This document shows positions 1 through 14,310 of a stretch of 64,000 bases of DNA, piece after piece (position 1 is the first letter of the stretch; each line of letters opens with the position of its first letter). Origin of the DNA: Tyto alba (lineage: Eukaryota > Chordata > Aves > Strigiformes > Tytonidae). A program made the position numbers and the translations under genes. The notes under the pieces were generated by a model. The model made no database searches, was not told the origin of the DNA, and saw nothing but the letters and a program-made list of their open reading frames with translations. Where the stretch lies: assembly GCF_018691265.1 (NCBI RefSeq), contig NW_024881330.1, positions 17,132,886-17,196,885 of the forward strand, written 5' to 3'.

Positions 1-3000
1 TAAGCTGGTGAAGTATGTTGATGTTAAAACACATTTTCATATAGTGTTTGATATTCTATGAATAACAGTTATATCACTGAACCCAAAATGTCTCATTCTT
101 CTATATCAAGCTGAGAAACCTTTTGCATTTCTAATGGTATCTGTCTGTTAGCATGTTGGTTAGCACTGTTTCATTATAAAATAGCTTTGTAATTCTCTAA
201 CAAGTATCACAGTATCAAGTATCTCATATTGCACTGTCAGATTTTAAACAGAACTGCACGTTGACTAGTTCTTTCTGGACATTATCCTTAAAAACTGGTA
301 TTTCCAGTTCTGACATGATTGTACAGTCATGAAAATGTTAGTACAGATTGCTTAAAGAAATAAAAAAGAAAATGTTAAAGAAAATATATGAAAACACTCT
401 TGCTTCCACAAGGAATAATTCTAAACCAGTTTTGTGAGCAATACTATCAGCTATTTAATTCCAGCATTTAATATTTGATGTGAAGAAAAAGTAAACTACT
501 TTGGATTTTTTGACTATTTCAGTGTCTGAAGATAGCAACTCAATAACTTTTGTGAGCTTATTTTCTAACTGTAAAGCTAATGATGTAAAAATAACTAAAT
601 CCATTACTTGCTCACACATTGTGGGTTGGAAAGGCCTCACTCTGGTGTTTTGAAAGCTGGATGTTTTGTTTAAGGCAGAAATACCGTCTATGATCAATAG
701 AAGTCAGGGAAGGTAGGCACTAGTGGAACCTTCTGTATGAATCTCTCTTTTATGACACAATCAATTGCTGTGTTGTGTAGCTCTTTTTTTTTTTTTTTTT
801 TCCTATTTATTATATTAGCAAAGGGACACTCAAATTTAGAAGATGAAAGCTGGTGAAAGTTATGAAAGATTAATCTTCCATTGAGTGTACCAACCCTGAA
901 AATGAAAATTTTGCAATTATCTTTCCTGCCTTCCCTATCTAAACTCCATCATCAGCTTTCACCACGTTGAGCTGACTCTGAGTTTTTATTACTTTAAACC
1001 ACTTCTGTTACAGCATTTCACTTTTTATATGCTTATTCTATGGTTTTTGCTTCAAGAAATTAAAAACATATTAATGTAAAGCTCATAGAAGATAAATTTA
1101 ATTTAATTTAATAAATATGCTGTAAATTCAGTAGTTCACACTGCTACTGGATAAGAAAGTATTCTTAGATATCTGTTTAAGCTACAATGGGTTGACAAAT
1201 TTCTCATCGTCAGCTGAGCCAGGATATCTGATCAATGTGCATGCTCATGGCCCTTGGTAAACAGACGACTATGTGATTTTTACTTAACTCATAATTTACG
1301 TCAAGCAAGACAGCAGGTGATAAGTCCATGTATTTCTGGGCATAAACTGAGAGCATATCCTGGAATATTAAACTGCCAACCTTGTTACAAGCTACACTGT
1401 ACCACCCAGCTAAGTGAGAGGGCAAGATGCTACTGCTTACAGGTGTATTGGTTACCTGTTCTGAAGACATAACTTAGTCAAATTTCAATTTTCATTCTTC
1501 CTCTTCCAGGCTTCCGACCACACACAATGCCTCCCCAAGGAAAAATTCCTTAAAATCTTCCTACCTGAGAAAGAAGTCTGATAAGTTTGACAGGCATACA
1601 ACCCTCTGCCCTCAGAATACAGGGATAAGACTTCCCCAGAGAGCAGTCTGTGAATTCACAGCTCATTCCTGAACATGACCAGTTGATGGTAACCTCCTTA
1701 TCTTCAGTTCAATCTGAAAAGTCCACATCTCTGACCCTCATTTTTCCACAACAGCAACACAAAACAAGGACAATAAATAATAAATTACATTGGAAAAAAA
1801 AGGAAGACAATTAATAAAATTTATATATTCTGTGGGTACAAGGAAGTGTGGAAAATGATAGTGATGGGAACCCTATGAGTGAGTTTATAGAAAATAAACT
1901 CTACCCTGCTTTTTTTCTCAAGCTGGAACAACTATTCTCTTCCAAGCTACTCTGAAGCTAAAGCTACATGAATTATTTTTACCTATATGCAGTGCCCTGC
2001 TTCTGTGATCCATTTGCACATTTTCTCTTCTAAATCTCACTTTAATACCTTCTACTGCTCTTTAGCTGGTGATTGACTTAACCCTTAAAGTGTTTTGTTA
2101 TAGTAGTATAAGAATGCTGCATAAAATGAATTTGGTTTTCACTACACCATGGAAATATACTTTAGATCAAAAGCAGATGACTGGATTTTCTTTTCAAACT
2201 GATTTATCTGTTCTAAACAAGATGCATATGTTGAAGAATGAATTACTTTAAGACAGTAATAAAAGAAATACATATAGTTACAAGAAACTTCACATGTATG
2301 CTAGTAAAAGGAGAAGCTTAAGTCTTTTATGTTGGTATATAATAGTAAGGGAATCCACAACATATGAGACATTTGTTGAGGAACCCTGCTGAGTAGAGAA
2401 AAACAAAGAGATACAGAAAAATTTTGAATTTGAATTTTTGAACCAATGCCCAAATTAAAATGATCAAAATAAACTGAGAGAATCACAATATATTTCATGA
2501 ATTTATAATCTACTGAAACCCTCTTAAAAGTTTCATATATTCTAGTAAGGACTGGGTTGATCAAAAAGTTCTCCAAGTTTAAGCCGTGTCTAACTCCTAC
2601 TGTGAGTGCTTACAAACCCAAGATTTTTTTAGTCCCTTAAGTATACAGTTATCTATTGATAAAGCTGAGGATATCTGAAGTTCTGAGGAATTTACTCTTA
2701 GGAACATCAGGGAGAAAGAAGTTAGAAGAAGCAAAGATCATCATTGCATCAATCATATTCAGGTGCAGGTCTAGCTCTAGGTGTTTCAGACCTCACTACA
2801 TGGCACTTCCATATATAGACTCCTACTGCCTTAAAGGGTGAGGAAATCTTCAGCTTTGGGAAGAATAATTATGGTAGTCTCTTGGTCACTCAGAAGTCCA
2901 TGTGCATGTAACACTTCATAAAGCAAGTTGTGCATTTCAATAGAAGTCAAGTATTTATTTTGCTTTTGATCAGATTCAACTCCAGTTGCAAAGTTGTCTT

Positions 3001-3645
3001 GTGAGATCTGGGTTTTGGAGCACTTCAAGATTCCTGAAATAAAACACTGATCACATGTTTCTTTTCCATATTAACCAGAACGTACTTTCTGTGTGGATCC
3101 GTGGAGGGCTGTTGAATGCTCTCTTGCATTGCTGTACATATACCACTTTCTGGTTAGTCAGTGTCAACAGCTCCTATGCTGTTCTCTACACATATGCTTG
3201 TGTGAAGGATTGGTTTTGTGCGTTCACATAAAAATACATCTAAGTTTATTTTATTTGCCTCAGTCTTTTTGCAGATTGGAAATATTCACTGGATGACAAA
3301 GAGAATTCTCTTCTTACTAAAACGTTCACCTGGGAAATGGGTTAGCAACATTCAATGCTGTTTCACTGTGTAAACTTTTTTGAAGAAGGTAGAGCAGAAT
3401 TAATAGGACTGACTAAAAAAAAAGCATGAGCATGGAACCCTGAAACTTCCCTGGGAAAACAATCTTCTGAGATGTAGAAGATCTCAGAATAAATCTGTGT
3501 TGTGAATCAGGCAGAATGGCAATTTATTGATTTGGGTATCAGTTGGAATTTGCTGAGGAATATACACCATTTTAAAACTTATTTTTCAGTGAGATAAATT
3601 TCCCTTTGATATATATAACCTTTTTCTGAAAATGTCAAAATATAA
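1..3645. other. Unique AT-rich intergenic DNA, no gene seen
   Basis: No open frame here exceeds about 90 codons and none resembles a known protein family. A run of 18 T lies at 784-801. The interval 1490-1760 is somewhat richer in C and T, but I cannot assign it to a repeat. No CR1 3' end, LTR terminus or tRNA-like fold was noticed. Confidence 0.7.
784..801. repeat. T18 homopolymer
   Basis: Uninterrupted run of 18 T. It has no adjacent retrocopy body that I recognise and no convincing flanking duplication, so it is treated as a simple repeat. Confidence 0.95.
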
Positions 3646-4720
3646 TGTTACTGGGTTTTCATGGCAGTTTTGGTAGTTGTGGGGCTACAGGGGTGACTTC
3701 TGTGAGAAGCTGCTAGAAGATTTTCCCATGTCTGACAGAGCCAATGCAGCTGGCTTCCAGATGGACACCCCATTGGCCAAGGCTGAGCCCATCAGCAACG
3801 GTGGTAGCACCTCTGTGATAACATATTTAAGAAGGGGAAAAAACTGCTACACAAAATCAGCAAGACAAGATGAGTGAGAATATGTGAGAGACACAACTCT
3901 GCAGACACCAAGGTTGGTGAAGAAGGATGGGGAGGAGGTGTTCCAGGCACTGGAGCAGAGATTCCCCTGCAGCCCATGAAGTCCATGGTGAGGCAGGCTG
4001 TCATCCTGCAACCCATGGAGATTAATGGTGGAGCAGATATCCACCTGCAGCCTGAGGAGGACCTCATGGTGAAGTGGGTAGATGCACCTGAAAGAGGCTG
4101 TAACCCTGTGTGAAGCCCATGCTGGAGCAGGCTCTTGGCAGGACCTGTGGTCCTGTGAAGAGAAGACCCCACACTTGAGCAGGTTTGCTGGCAGGACTTG
4201 TGACCCCATGGGGAACCCGTACTGGGGCAGTCTGTTCCTGAAGGACTGCACCCTGTGGAAGGGACCCACATTAGAGAAGATCAATGAAGAACTGTAGTGC
4301 ATGGGAGGGACCCCACGCTGGAGCAGGGGAAGAGTGTGAGGAGGAAGGAGCCGCAGAAACAATATGTGACAAACTGACCACAACTCCCATTCCCTGTCCC
4401 CCTGTAGTGCTCAGGGAGGGAGGAGTTAGAGAAATTGGGAATGGAGTTAAGCACTTTACACAGGGAAGGGTGGGAGGAAAGTGTTCTTAAGATTTAGTTT
4501 TATTTCTCATTACCCTAATATAATTTGATTGGCAATAAATTTTTCCCCAAGTTGAGTCTGTTTTGCCCATGAGAGTAATTGGTGAATGATTTCTCCTCAT
4601 CCTTATCTCAGTCCATAAGGCTTTCATTATATATTTTCTCTCCCCTGTCCAGCTGAGGAGGTGGAGTGATAGAGTAGCTTTGGTGGTCACCTTGCATCCA
4701 GCTAGGGTCAGAAAATCACA
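3646..4720 (+). mobile_element. 1.1-kb ERV solo LTR with internal tandem repeats
   Basis: A long terminal repeat of an avian endogenous retrovirus, reading on the plus strand. It starts TGTTACTGGG and ends near AAAATCACA. A TATA-like ATATTTAAG lies near 3820 and a polyadenylation signal AATAAA at 4534-4539. The middle (about 3945-4330) is a degenerate array of roughly 55-60-bp units built around 'GGAGCAG' and 'CTGCAGCCC'. The last 100 bp (TTTCATTATAT...CCAGCTAGGGTCA) match, in reverse, the left edge of the LTR at 47949. A 4-bp direct repeat ATAA flanks it (3642-3645 and 4721-4724), inside a longer ATAATGT similarity, so the duplication length is uncertain. No internal retroviral sequence follows, so it is a solo LTR. 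I recognise the family from bird genomes but cannot give a Repbase name. The length agrees with the second copy once that copy's inserts are removed (about 1.1 kb). Confidence 0.85.
3945..4330 (+). repeat. Degenerate tandem repeat inside the 1.1-kb LTR
   Basis: About seven units of roughly 55-60 bp recur, each containing variants of 'GGAGCAG', 'CCCATG' and 'GACCTGTG'. They are diverged by substitutions and small indels. The same array is present in reverse orientation at about 48850-49320, so it belongs to the LTR and did not expand locally. It explains the long antisense open frames here, including the 159- and 178-codon ones, which have no other support. Confidence 0.8.
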
Positions 4721-7700
4721 ATAATGTGTCAGTATTTCATGTACTTTCTTCATTTCTGTTTATGGCAATGATTTTCTGAATTTAACCTCAGTACATAGAT
4801 AATTTCACATTTAATGTGACTACAGTCCATAGATGTTCTGCCTAAGGTACAGAGTATAGTACTCCCAAGGAACTGATAATGTGATTGAAGTACACCAAAC
4901 CTCACCCTCTGAGGTGTGGTTAATAGTTTTTGGTGTCATAAAAAGCCAGCCATAGCTCAGAGCTATCTCTGTTATGAATACAATCAAGTAGTCAGAAAAC
5001 CCTACTGACAATTGAATAATTCTACAGTGGAAGATGGAAACATCATAAAACACAGACAGGGGTAAAAAAAGCATCAACAATTTCAAAAATCAATGAATTT
5101 AATAAGATATTTTGAAATCATTTTCATTAACACATATTATCTGTGCCAGCACAAATTAACTCCATGTTATGCAGATTTACCTATGTTTTCCTAGACATCA
5201 TTACATTCTTATACTCATTATTTCTAAATTATTTTTCTTTCTACATTAGTCTGATCATTGAGGTTATTCATTTCAACTATATCTAGGCAGTTTGAACTAT
5301 TAGAAAACACTTGGAGCTTGCTGACTAATAGATTTCAGATGATATTATGACTATTATTAACAATTAAAATAATTTTTTCAGTGTCATGCCTGAAGAAATA
5401 TCATCTCATAGCAGAAAGACGGTATCAATCTTTAATACTAAATATAAAACTGAATAGAATTTGAACATTAAAATTAAAATTATTTAAAATTAAATTATTT
5501 TAAAGTGATTTAAAAGGATGTCTCTCCTTTATACTCTGGAAATGAGTCTCATGGCATAACCCAGCAGACCAAATTGTCTTAGAGATCAGCCAAACCTTTT
5601 TCTTGCATCTCACCTTTGTCATCAAACATTCTATCATCCTGCTGCAGTCTCTATGTCTTAAGCAATAAAAGATGGAACCTGCTATTCTGTTTTCCAAGTA
5701 ATTTCATATTTTCCTGCTGGTATCAGAAACAAAAATACCACAATCCTTATTTGTTCAGAATATGATAGATTTGACCTGCAGTGATAAAGTTCATATTGCT
5801 GAAATTCAATCTGATTGTGTTTTACAGGTATTAGCAGGTTGCAAGTTTGGAAGATTTATTTAAACACATGTAAGTACAATCCTTCCCTTTCATTTAAATC
5901 GCCATAAGATTAATGTTTGACACAGAGAAATACGCTTTCAGAAAGATCAACCTATTGAATAGGGTTTAAGCAAACAGTTGCATTCCTAATGGAGCACATG
6001 GTTGTAATTACATGTGTTTAAAGATTTTCTGCAGATGGCACTTCTGAAAAACACAGGAAAACCTAGCAAGTCCTATAATCCGAACTTGTGAGTGACCGTC
6101 AATATAATAAATGAAAAGAGGACACCTAGAATCTGTTAGTTCATATATTTTGCTGCTTGTTGTTTATCAATGTTTGTAAACTGATGAAGTAAATATTCGA
6201 GTAAGAAAAAAAATTATATTAGTCAGAAGAGAAATAAAAGAATTATTAAGCATAAGAGCAGATGACAATCATAGAAAATGCAATACATTAACTAGTTTGA
6301 TTTGCTCTAAATCTACAAGGATGGCTGTAGCCATAAAGGAAAGGGAAAGAAATGGAAGGGAAGGGGAAAGAATGCAAGAACTGGAATAACAATAGATAAT
6401 TTAACTCTCAGCTATGTCAACATAAGTCTGAAGGAAAAGAAGTTTAGTGAAAAAATTCTTTAAAATAGAGAGTCATAGAGGAAAGATAAACATAATGAGG
6501 GAGATAGACTTATGTATGAACACATACATAATGAAAAGCTTGGACACATTTAATTTGTCTAAAGAAATTAAAATGTAATATGTTGGAGGATATACAAAAT
6601 ATACGGTGTTCACCTGAGAACTCCAGACTAACATCATACACCACAGATGTCTGAGATACAACATATTACAGAATTTAGATCCTACACATCTTACCTTTTA
6701 GTGGATTCCATGGACAAAAAATTAATCAGGACCTTTGAACAGATATTACACATATACATATAAGCAAACATAAACCCACATGTATACAGGACCTCAACTT
6801 TCTCTCTTTCTACATATACAAGGGATCTGTTTGGGTTCCATGTTGTGATGGAAATCCCTTAATATAGAGTACAAGAAATGTTGAAAACAGGGTGGGCAAA
6901 GTAGCAGGGACTGTGATTGTGGAGGGGAAGGGAAACAATGATTTCATTGTCTTCCATGATTTCAGCATATTTACAGGATTTCCAAGCATTCTCTGTCCTG
7001 GTTTCTGCATTCATATCCCTAACCTTTTTTCTGGAGTGTGGTTCCTTGTCTACTCTTTTTTGCAAAACCGTATTATCACTACTAGGGGAAATGGCATGAT
7101 AAACAGAACAAAGGATCAGATTGTTACATTCCTAATGAGAATTTTGGCAGCTGTACAAAACAGAATAAAATTATAAAAGATACACAAAACCTGGAGCTGC
7201 AGAGAGGAAAATAATAAAATATGAAAAATGAACTCTTAATAAACTATATGTTTTGATCAGTTTTGGATTTCTCATCCACTTAAATGCCAGCCAATATCAA
7301 AGACAACCTAACGGATTCCAGGTATCATTACACTGTTTTGAAGTAACTAATTTGCTACAACAACACTAATAGTCCACAACAATGATTATGAATCACAGAC
7401 AAATACAAAAAAAGAGTAAAACAAAAACTAAAAGGCAAGCAGCTTGGCCTTAATTCACATACAAAATAGATTTTTGGTTTGGTTTAGCTTTTTTAATGCA
7501 GTAGCTGAGATCTCAAAATTCTTATGAAAACTTTACTTAGTATTTCATTGGTTCCTCTGTGTGGTCACTGTGGATCTACTTATCTTATGGTCAGCAATTT
7601 CACAGCTCCTGAATGTGTTGGAATTCATCTCAAATCAGATGAGAACTGTAAGTAGGTGCCAGGCCTGTCTCATCTTGTGTCTTAGTTTAACTAAGAAACC

Positions 7701-10700
7701 CCTTCATACAGACTAGAATAAAAATCACAGCATTCTCCAACAGTAATTTGGATTAAGTTTGAAAACTAAGGAGGTTCTCCAGTGTAACTAAAAAAATCTT
7801 GCTAGGTTGCTGGATTGTCTGTGAGAAGAGAATTGTTGTTTCACAATGCATTATAGTGTTATTTTCTTTCATGCATTTCTGTGTTGACCCAGTAGGATAT
7901 TTTCTTTGATTCAGTGTTGCTGAAGGCAAGAGGTTTTCATTTCTCCACATTTCTGTGTCTTAAGAGATAGAACTACAGGTACCAGAAAGCACTGATGAAA
8001 TACATGATGGGTCATTTGGGACTCCAGTTTTAGTAACTGTTCCTCCCTGGGTTTAGAAATCATTCAATTTGAATTCTTCCTTCCATTTCTTCCTGGAACC
8101 TTTCATTTCTGCATAACATAAGCATCACCTAACTCATGGCTCAATCTTGCAGTCTGAAAGGGAAGACAAAAAACTGTATCTGTCCATCCCACTGATTTAT
8201 ATTTGGTTTAGATTTGATGTGCACAGAACTGGAGGAGAGGTGCCATTTTTTATTTCAGGACTCATGCCACTTCCTCACTTGAACACATTCCTCTGTCTAT
8301 GGTGATCCATGAATGGTAACATATTTCCTTGCGAAGATGTAGCTTATATTGACAAAAGGAGTTTTTCTGCTGTTGTAGCTATGCTATTCCTGGAAAAGAT
8401 GCTTGCTAACTTAAGCCTTCCCTACAAGGCTATTACAGAAAAGATGATTTTATAATTATCTTGAATTAATATATGTAAATATTCTAATTTTAACTACATC
8501 TCAGTTTCTCTGTTAAAATTTTAACAACCTTGTTAGAAAACCCTCACTAAACCAGGACTGTGTTGTTTTCCATTTGTGGAAAATAATTTATGTCACTAAG
8601 AGGAAAGCATATAACTTGAAAAATAGTAAGGGAAATGCAGTACTCAACTTTATAGAGAGCCTAATATTATAGATGTTGGCTAAGAGCACTTCATTGCTCT
8701 CATATTGGGAATTCAGTGAAATGCAATCAGACTTGACTGGATAGAAATTTGTAAAAGCCTACGTTTAATGGTTATCAAATTCAAACAGAAGTTTTTCTAT
8801 AAAACTATTTAAGTGTCACACCCTGAAGCTAAGGATTACAGATAAGATGCTGTCTGTGAGACTATATTTGATGCATTAAAGAGTATAAATATGAATCCAA
8901 GGAAAATATGCTAGGAAATTCCAAGGTTTGTGATTAACTGTTCATTTGTTAAATGCATGCGATTTGAATTTTAAATTATATTTTCATAACAGACTGCATG
9001 TTCTATGTATTATCTTATGCAATAGAATTAGTCAATAGATTTATTTCAGATGCTGGTTTAGTTTGCAATGATTATATAATTATGGACAGAAACTATGTGT
9101 CTTATACTTTGAAAATGAAATTTATGGGTTTATTTATCTTTTATGAAAATATGGCCAAGCTAGATTCTGAAGCAATAAGGCATTAAATGTATGAAACATC
9201 ATGATTCTTAAATAAAAGATTGTGTGTGGGGGGGTTGGCTGCTTTTTTTCTTTTTATTTGTGTTTTCATTTGCAGGTCCCATTGAGTGCAACAAGTCAGA
9301 TATACAGATCAACCTTAAAGAACGTTTGTAATAAATTCCTTATGTGAACTTTTGAAGTCAACAGTGAAAACTGGCATACGACAGGTCTACTGTTACTGAT
9401 GCATAACTTGCTGGAGCCAAGGTCTTAGGGTATTTGTTGTTTTGAGGGTTTTTTTCTGTTTGTTGGTAAACTTAATTTTAAATGTAATCCCAACTTTTAT
9501 TTTCCCTGTTTGACATTAGTGCAACAGGAATAAAAATAAAGAAAGCAGTACTGAGCAGGTATGTGGAGTCAAAGGCATTGAAACCTCAATGTTAATTTCA
9601 AATGAGAGAAGGCATCAAAGGCAATGAATTTGTACATGCCAGTATTTAGCAGCATATCATTTGGATTATTTCACATTCACAAGTGTTCCATTTCTGAACT
9701 ACTGCAACACATTTTTCCATTTCTGCTATTACTAGCCCTTTTAAGAGATAAACCCCCTAAATCAGCCCATGACTATCTGACCATTACACATAAAATGTTT
9801 TAAAGACTTAGAAGGCATCACTTGTTTGAAAGAGGAGTCCCGTGGTAAAATAGATCTGAAGCTTCTTCAACATTTCAGCGTAATGAAGTTTCAATGTGTA
9901 TTTAAGTTTGCAGCTTCACAAGCAACAAAAGCTGAGCTAAATCTTTATTGCTCCTTACAGTAAATGTACTGTCTTCCTTGCGCCCCTTCTCCACTGTTCC
10001 TAGTATCATATTCTCAATTCTTGCATTCTAACTAACACTTGTGGAGTCACATAAAGAGCCAATCAAGTCAGTATTTTGGAAGAAAGTATTTTTACAAGCT
10101 TGATATTCAGAAGTGTCAAAGATCTTCTAGTGTTGACCTCTTCTGTGATCATTAGCTTACATCAGCAAAACTGTCAAAATACTATATAGAAAGGAGTAAA
10201 ATAAGAACCTAAACAACTTTGGTGTAACATAAGACTCATGAGCAACTTCTTAGAGTATCCGTCAGTAAAGTTAAATGGAACCTTTATACTAGTGCTGCAT
10301 ATATAACATTAATGTATAGCATCACCTTTATATCATCATTTGTGTCAATATGAATTGAATGTTTTAAATCTTTTTCTAAATTAACTGATGTAATGACTCA
10401 ATAATTGCTACATAGCCATATTTCTGATGCCAACTCTGAGAAAATAAAACTTGCCTATCCAATCACCTTTTCATATTTTTTCTCTACCTTTTGCTAGTCA
10501 TTGTTCCTTTGAAAACATGAAATAATATATATCATTTTAGTTGGAAGCAAGTAAATATATTAAAAAAGAAAAGAAAAGAAAAGAATTAGGAAACTTAAAT
10601 CACTGTATCATAATTTGGACCAGATTTGTTCTTTATTTTTCAGATTTAGGACTTTGAGCCCAATCACTGAAAGGCCCATGATCACATGCAACCCAGGTCA

Positions 10701-13700
10701 CATTAAAATGATAATCCAGGCATTTGGCCTACCTGTGTCAATGCAGAGTTTGTTTCTTCCTCCCTGGCAGTATGTGGAGCCAAAGGCTGCTGAAATGGTC
10801 ATAGTTTATCATGAAGCCAGATCAATACTTACCTCTCTGCAAAACAGCTCTGCCACTGCTAACTCAGGCTGGACCAATGCCAACTCAACAATACTACTGT
10901 AGCTGTCCTAGTGCTACAGAGAAAACATTCTCACCCAGAAGTTGTTGGCTAAGCTACTTGTAAAATCAGGATGCTCCAGATTTTCAGGAGACAAATTGTC
11001 TCCTGAACAGTTCTCACATGTTTTCATAAATGTAGGTATAATATAAATTTGCTATCACAATTAAAACCCATTTAAATTTTAAGTGAAGCACAAAAGACTC
11101 AGTTTGAGGTATCATTTAATGCATATAACAGCTGGTGAAAGCAGACATTTCTTACTCTCCTCAGTAAATAAGCAGAAATTGTATTGAATTATAGCCTTTT
11201 AGGACTCAGCAGAAGCTGGTTAGCATCCATCAGTAAAATCTCCAAAAGTATCTGCCTGCAAACTGTCTTCTTGGATCTGCCTTAACACTCAATACAACCA
11301 AGTGACATATATGCAATAAGCGACTCTACAAAATATTTGCAATAAAAACCTGGGACTAGGAAGCACTTACATGTAAGTAAGAGGGTGATTAAAGGCTGCA
11401 GCAGCAGAAAAGCAGACCAATGAACTGGAAAGGAAACAAGGGACTAGCAAAACAAGAAGTAGGGGACTGAAGGATTTGTTGGGCAAGGAGACAGGATGTC
11501 TACAGGGGTGGGGGAAACACTGGAGAGACTGAGACAGTGGAAAGAGATCTCTCAGTATTCAGTTTCTAAGGATTAATCAAAGGTTGTAAAAATTTGGATG
11601 AAAGCTTTTCAGATTTGTCTCAAGGTCCCTATTCTTTGAAACTGCACTCATTTCTTAACTTCTACTTCCCCCAAGTTAATGTGCCAACTTTCTGTCTCTG
11701 GAGAAAATCTATTTTCCATCTGAAGCAATATATGTTGTTTGGCTACAAGAACTGCTTTAGAGAATCTGGCTTCCCACAACTTAGATACTTTCCAAGATGC
11801 TGGGATATATCCCAAAACATAGTTATAGGAAGTATTATCGTATGCATCTACTTACCATTATCAGATTTATCTTTTACCATATTTTAGATAAGACAGTTAA
11901 AGTCTGGGACAGTCCCAAAACATTTTGGTAATCCACAACTCCAACATATCTGCTTTAGCAGAGAGTGTGTAGGACAAGTGTTTGGGCAAGTCTTAGTCAC
12001 AGTCAATAATAAAGTTTTTAGTGTCTTTCAAGACTTCCTCACAGGTTAGGGTTCAATAATGTACACAGATCTTAGTCTCAGGACTGACACCAGTGATTGA
12101 AAATTGGAAAAGTCTTTTGGGCCAGTGTTTGTTACAGGCTTCATGCAGCTGACTGCTTGGACCTGATACACTCATGTCACATCAGAAAAAGTATCACTTA
12201 TTGGTATGCTCTGTCTTGAATGAAAACAAAACAGAACAAAACAAAATAAATAAAACCCAGGTCCCTAAGAATATGTTTGTTCGTCAGGTTTGAGGGGCTA
12301 GATGAAAGTTATATCCGTCATCTAGATAGCCTATATACATTGATGGCTGAAGTGGGGACTGCAATTAATTGAATGACACAATGTCTTGTCTATCCATTCT
12401 TACATAATATTTCTGTTGATTTTTCAGTACACTCACCCCAATGTTTAGAATTAACTTCCAAGAAGAGATTATTTAAAAATGTATGCCAAAGTAGTATACA
12501 TTGTCTAGTAACCCATGTTGCAGGAGGCATTCTGCAGTTTAAGCTACAGTAGGCTAACGCCAACCACTCTGTGAATGAGGTTCCTTCTTACAGTGAAAGC
12601 TCAGCAGTGCTGTATTATGAAGTCTGTTTTTTTCAGAAAAAAATGGTCATCCGAAAGAACTTCAAGATGGGCACACAAAAGTTTCCAGATAAACTAGGGT
12701 AGCAAATTGCAAGATATTATTTTTTTTTTCCTCTCAAATGCCCACAGTCTTATAGATGAATGATAACCAGGAGACCTCTTAGGACATGCAGAGTTATAGA
12801 AGGCATGTTCATTTTGATAGCATTAATTTTGTTCTGGAGGCTGATGATAAGGTCTCTCGATCTGCTAAGATGTCTGAGTTGTGCTCTAAATTAATCCTGA
12901 GCAGATTTTCCATCTCATTGAAGATAAACATCAAAGGAACATTGTTAAGATTGTAAAATCAGTCATGTAAAATGAAGAAAATGCCCAAATCTTACATTGT
13001 ATATCCAGAAGTGTCTGGAATAGAGATTGCTATAAAACCTCAATTCAGTCCATTGTGCAGTCCTTAATTTCCATCTGCCTTAATCAGGACAGTAAAAGAT
13101 TTGTATCTTTAAGCAGCAGAGTGTGGTATCTGACACCAGGAATTATTATTCACATCCCAATTTGTAAGCAAAAGAGTTTTTGCCTACCATAGACTGTAAC
13201 AATGGGTTTGTTAAAGTAATTTTCAAGGATCCATCTTTTCAGCTTTGTTCACAGTTTTTGCTAAGATCTCCAAATCCTTTCCTGTTTTGATTTCATTGAC
13301 ATATTTTTCTCTTTAAATTAAGGAATGACTATATTTAAATTTACTTGTTTCTTGAGGGCTAATAAAAAAAAAAACAAAACTAAGAGAAATAAATAGTCTG
13401 TTCAGATTTCTCAGCTGGTTAATAAATTAAATTTAAAACCTTGGTTAGGCTTGCTGTCATGTTGGCTGGGTAGAGTCCCAAGATTATTTCATTTATAATG
13501 TCTACTCTCTTCAGTTGATAATTCTAATTTATCTCAGAATAAAGGAAGTTTAAATGTTAATTTAAGTTCTCTTTGCTGATCAGAATAGTTGCTGTTAGGT
13601 TAAAACATCTTGTTTAAATCAAATAAATTATCAGAACATGTAACAAGATACAAACTACACGAGTCATCTCCTGACAATCTACAATATATGCATATATACT

Positions 13701-13842
13701 TCTTTGATGTATGCATGTATACCTTAAGATTTTTAGTCAAGAAGTTATATTTTAAATTCTCTGACCAGTAGATCTTTTAATAGGCTTTCACTGATTTATT
13801 CTTAGCTTTTCCTAATATTGCTCAGTAAGTAGGAGCTATTCA

Positions 13843-13874
<32 letters not shown>

Positions 13875-14304
13875 GTAGATGGTAAATGAAGTCACTGTAA
13901 TCCAAATGTATCCTTGAAGTATCTGTAGCTATTCTGTGATTCTTAAAACTTGATTCTTTGATAAAGATGTTATGTTGGATGTAAACTTTATGATCAACTC
14001 CCACTGATTTCCTTCAATGATTTTCATTGGTTATAAAACTCAGTACTAATTCATAGTGTATTGTCTCCTATCTTTCACATGGAAAATCAGAAATATCCAG
14101 TTAGCCAGAGACAGTGGTATATGAAATCAGTCCTAAAGATTTCTTGTTTCTTTCTATGGATAGTAGAAAAAAGTATAGACCAATGAAATACGCTTCTAAA
14201 TTTATATATCTCAGCAAGATACCTATGTTTAGTATGACAAAACCAGGCCTCAATGTTATTACCAAAAAGTTTGTATTCTTTATAAAGGAAAAAAAAAATA
14301 TGGA
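4721..14304. other. Unique AT-rich intergenic DNA, no gene seen
   Basis: No recognisable gene, exon or transposon boundary was found in 9.6 kb. A short (AAAAG)n run lies at about 10563-10585. The longest frames (94-97 codons, for example at 10615 and 11594) show no domain, signal peptide or family resemblance and are expected by chance at this length. Conserved noncoding elements may exist but cannot be seen without comparison. Confidence 0.7.
13846..13874. repeat. T29 homopolymer
   Basis: Uninterrupted run of 29 T, about 430 bp left of the 535-bp LTR. The octamer AGCTATTC occurs on both sides (13834 and 13927) but does not abut the tract, so I do not call a retrocopy. Confidence 0.95.
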
Positions 14305-14310
14305 ACCTAA

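Noticed and set aside
3792..4383. Long antisense open frames (159 and 178 codons), the longest of the window
   Set aside because: They lie in the repeat array of an LTR, antisense to it, and vary with unit number; their composition is driven by the repeat.
10615..10902. 95-codon plus-strand frame
   Set aside because: No recognisable domain, splice context or family similarity; this length is expected by chance in 64 kb of six-frame sequence.
13834..13934. Small retrocopy with the T29 tract as reversed poly(A) and AGCTATTC as target duplication
   Set aside because: The repeated octamer does not abut the tract, the putative body is only about 50 bp and matches no RNA that I recognise.
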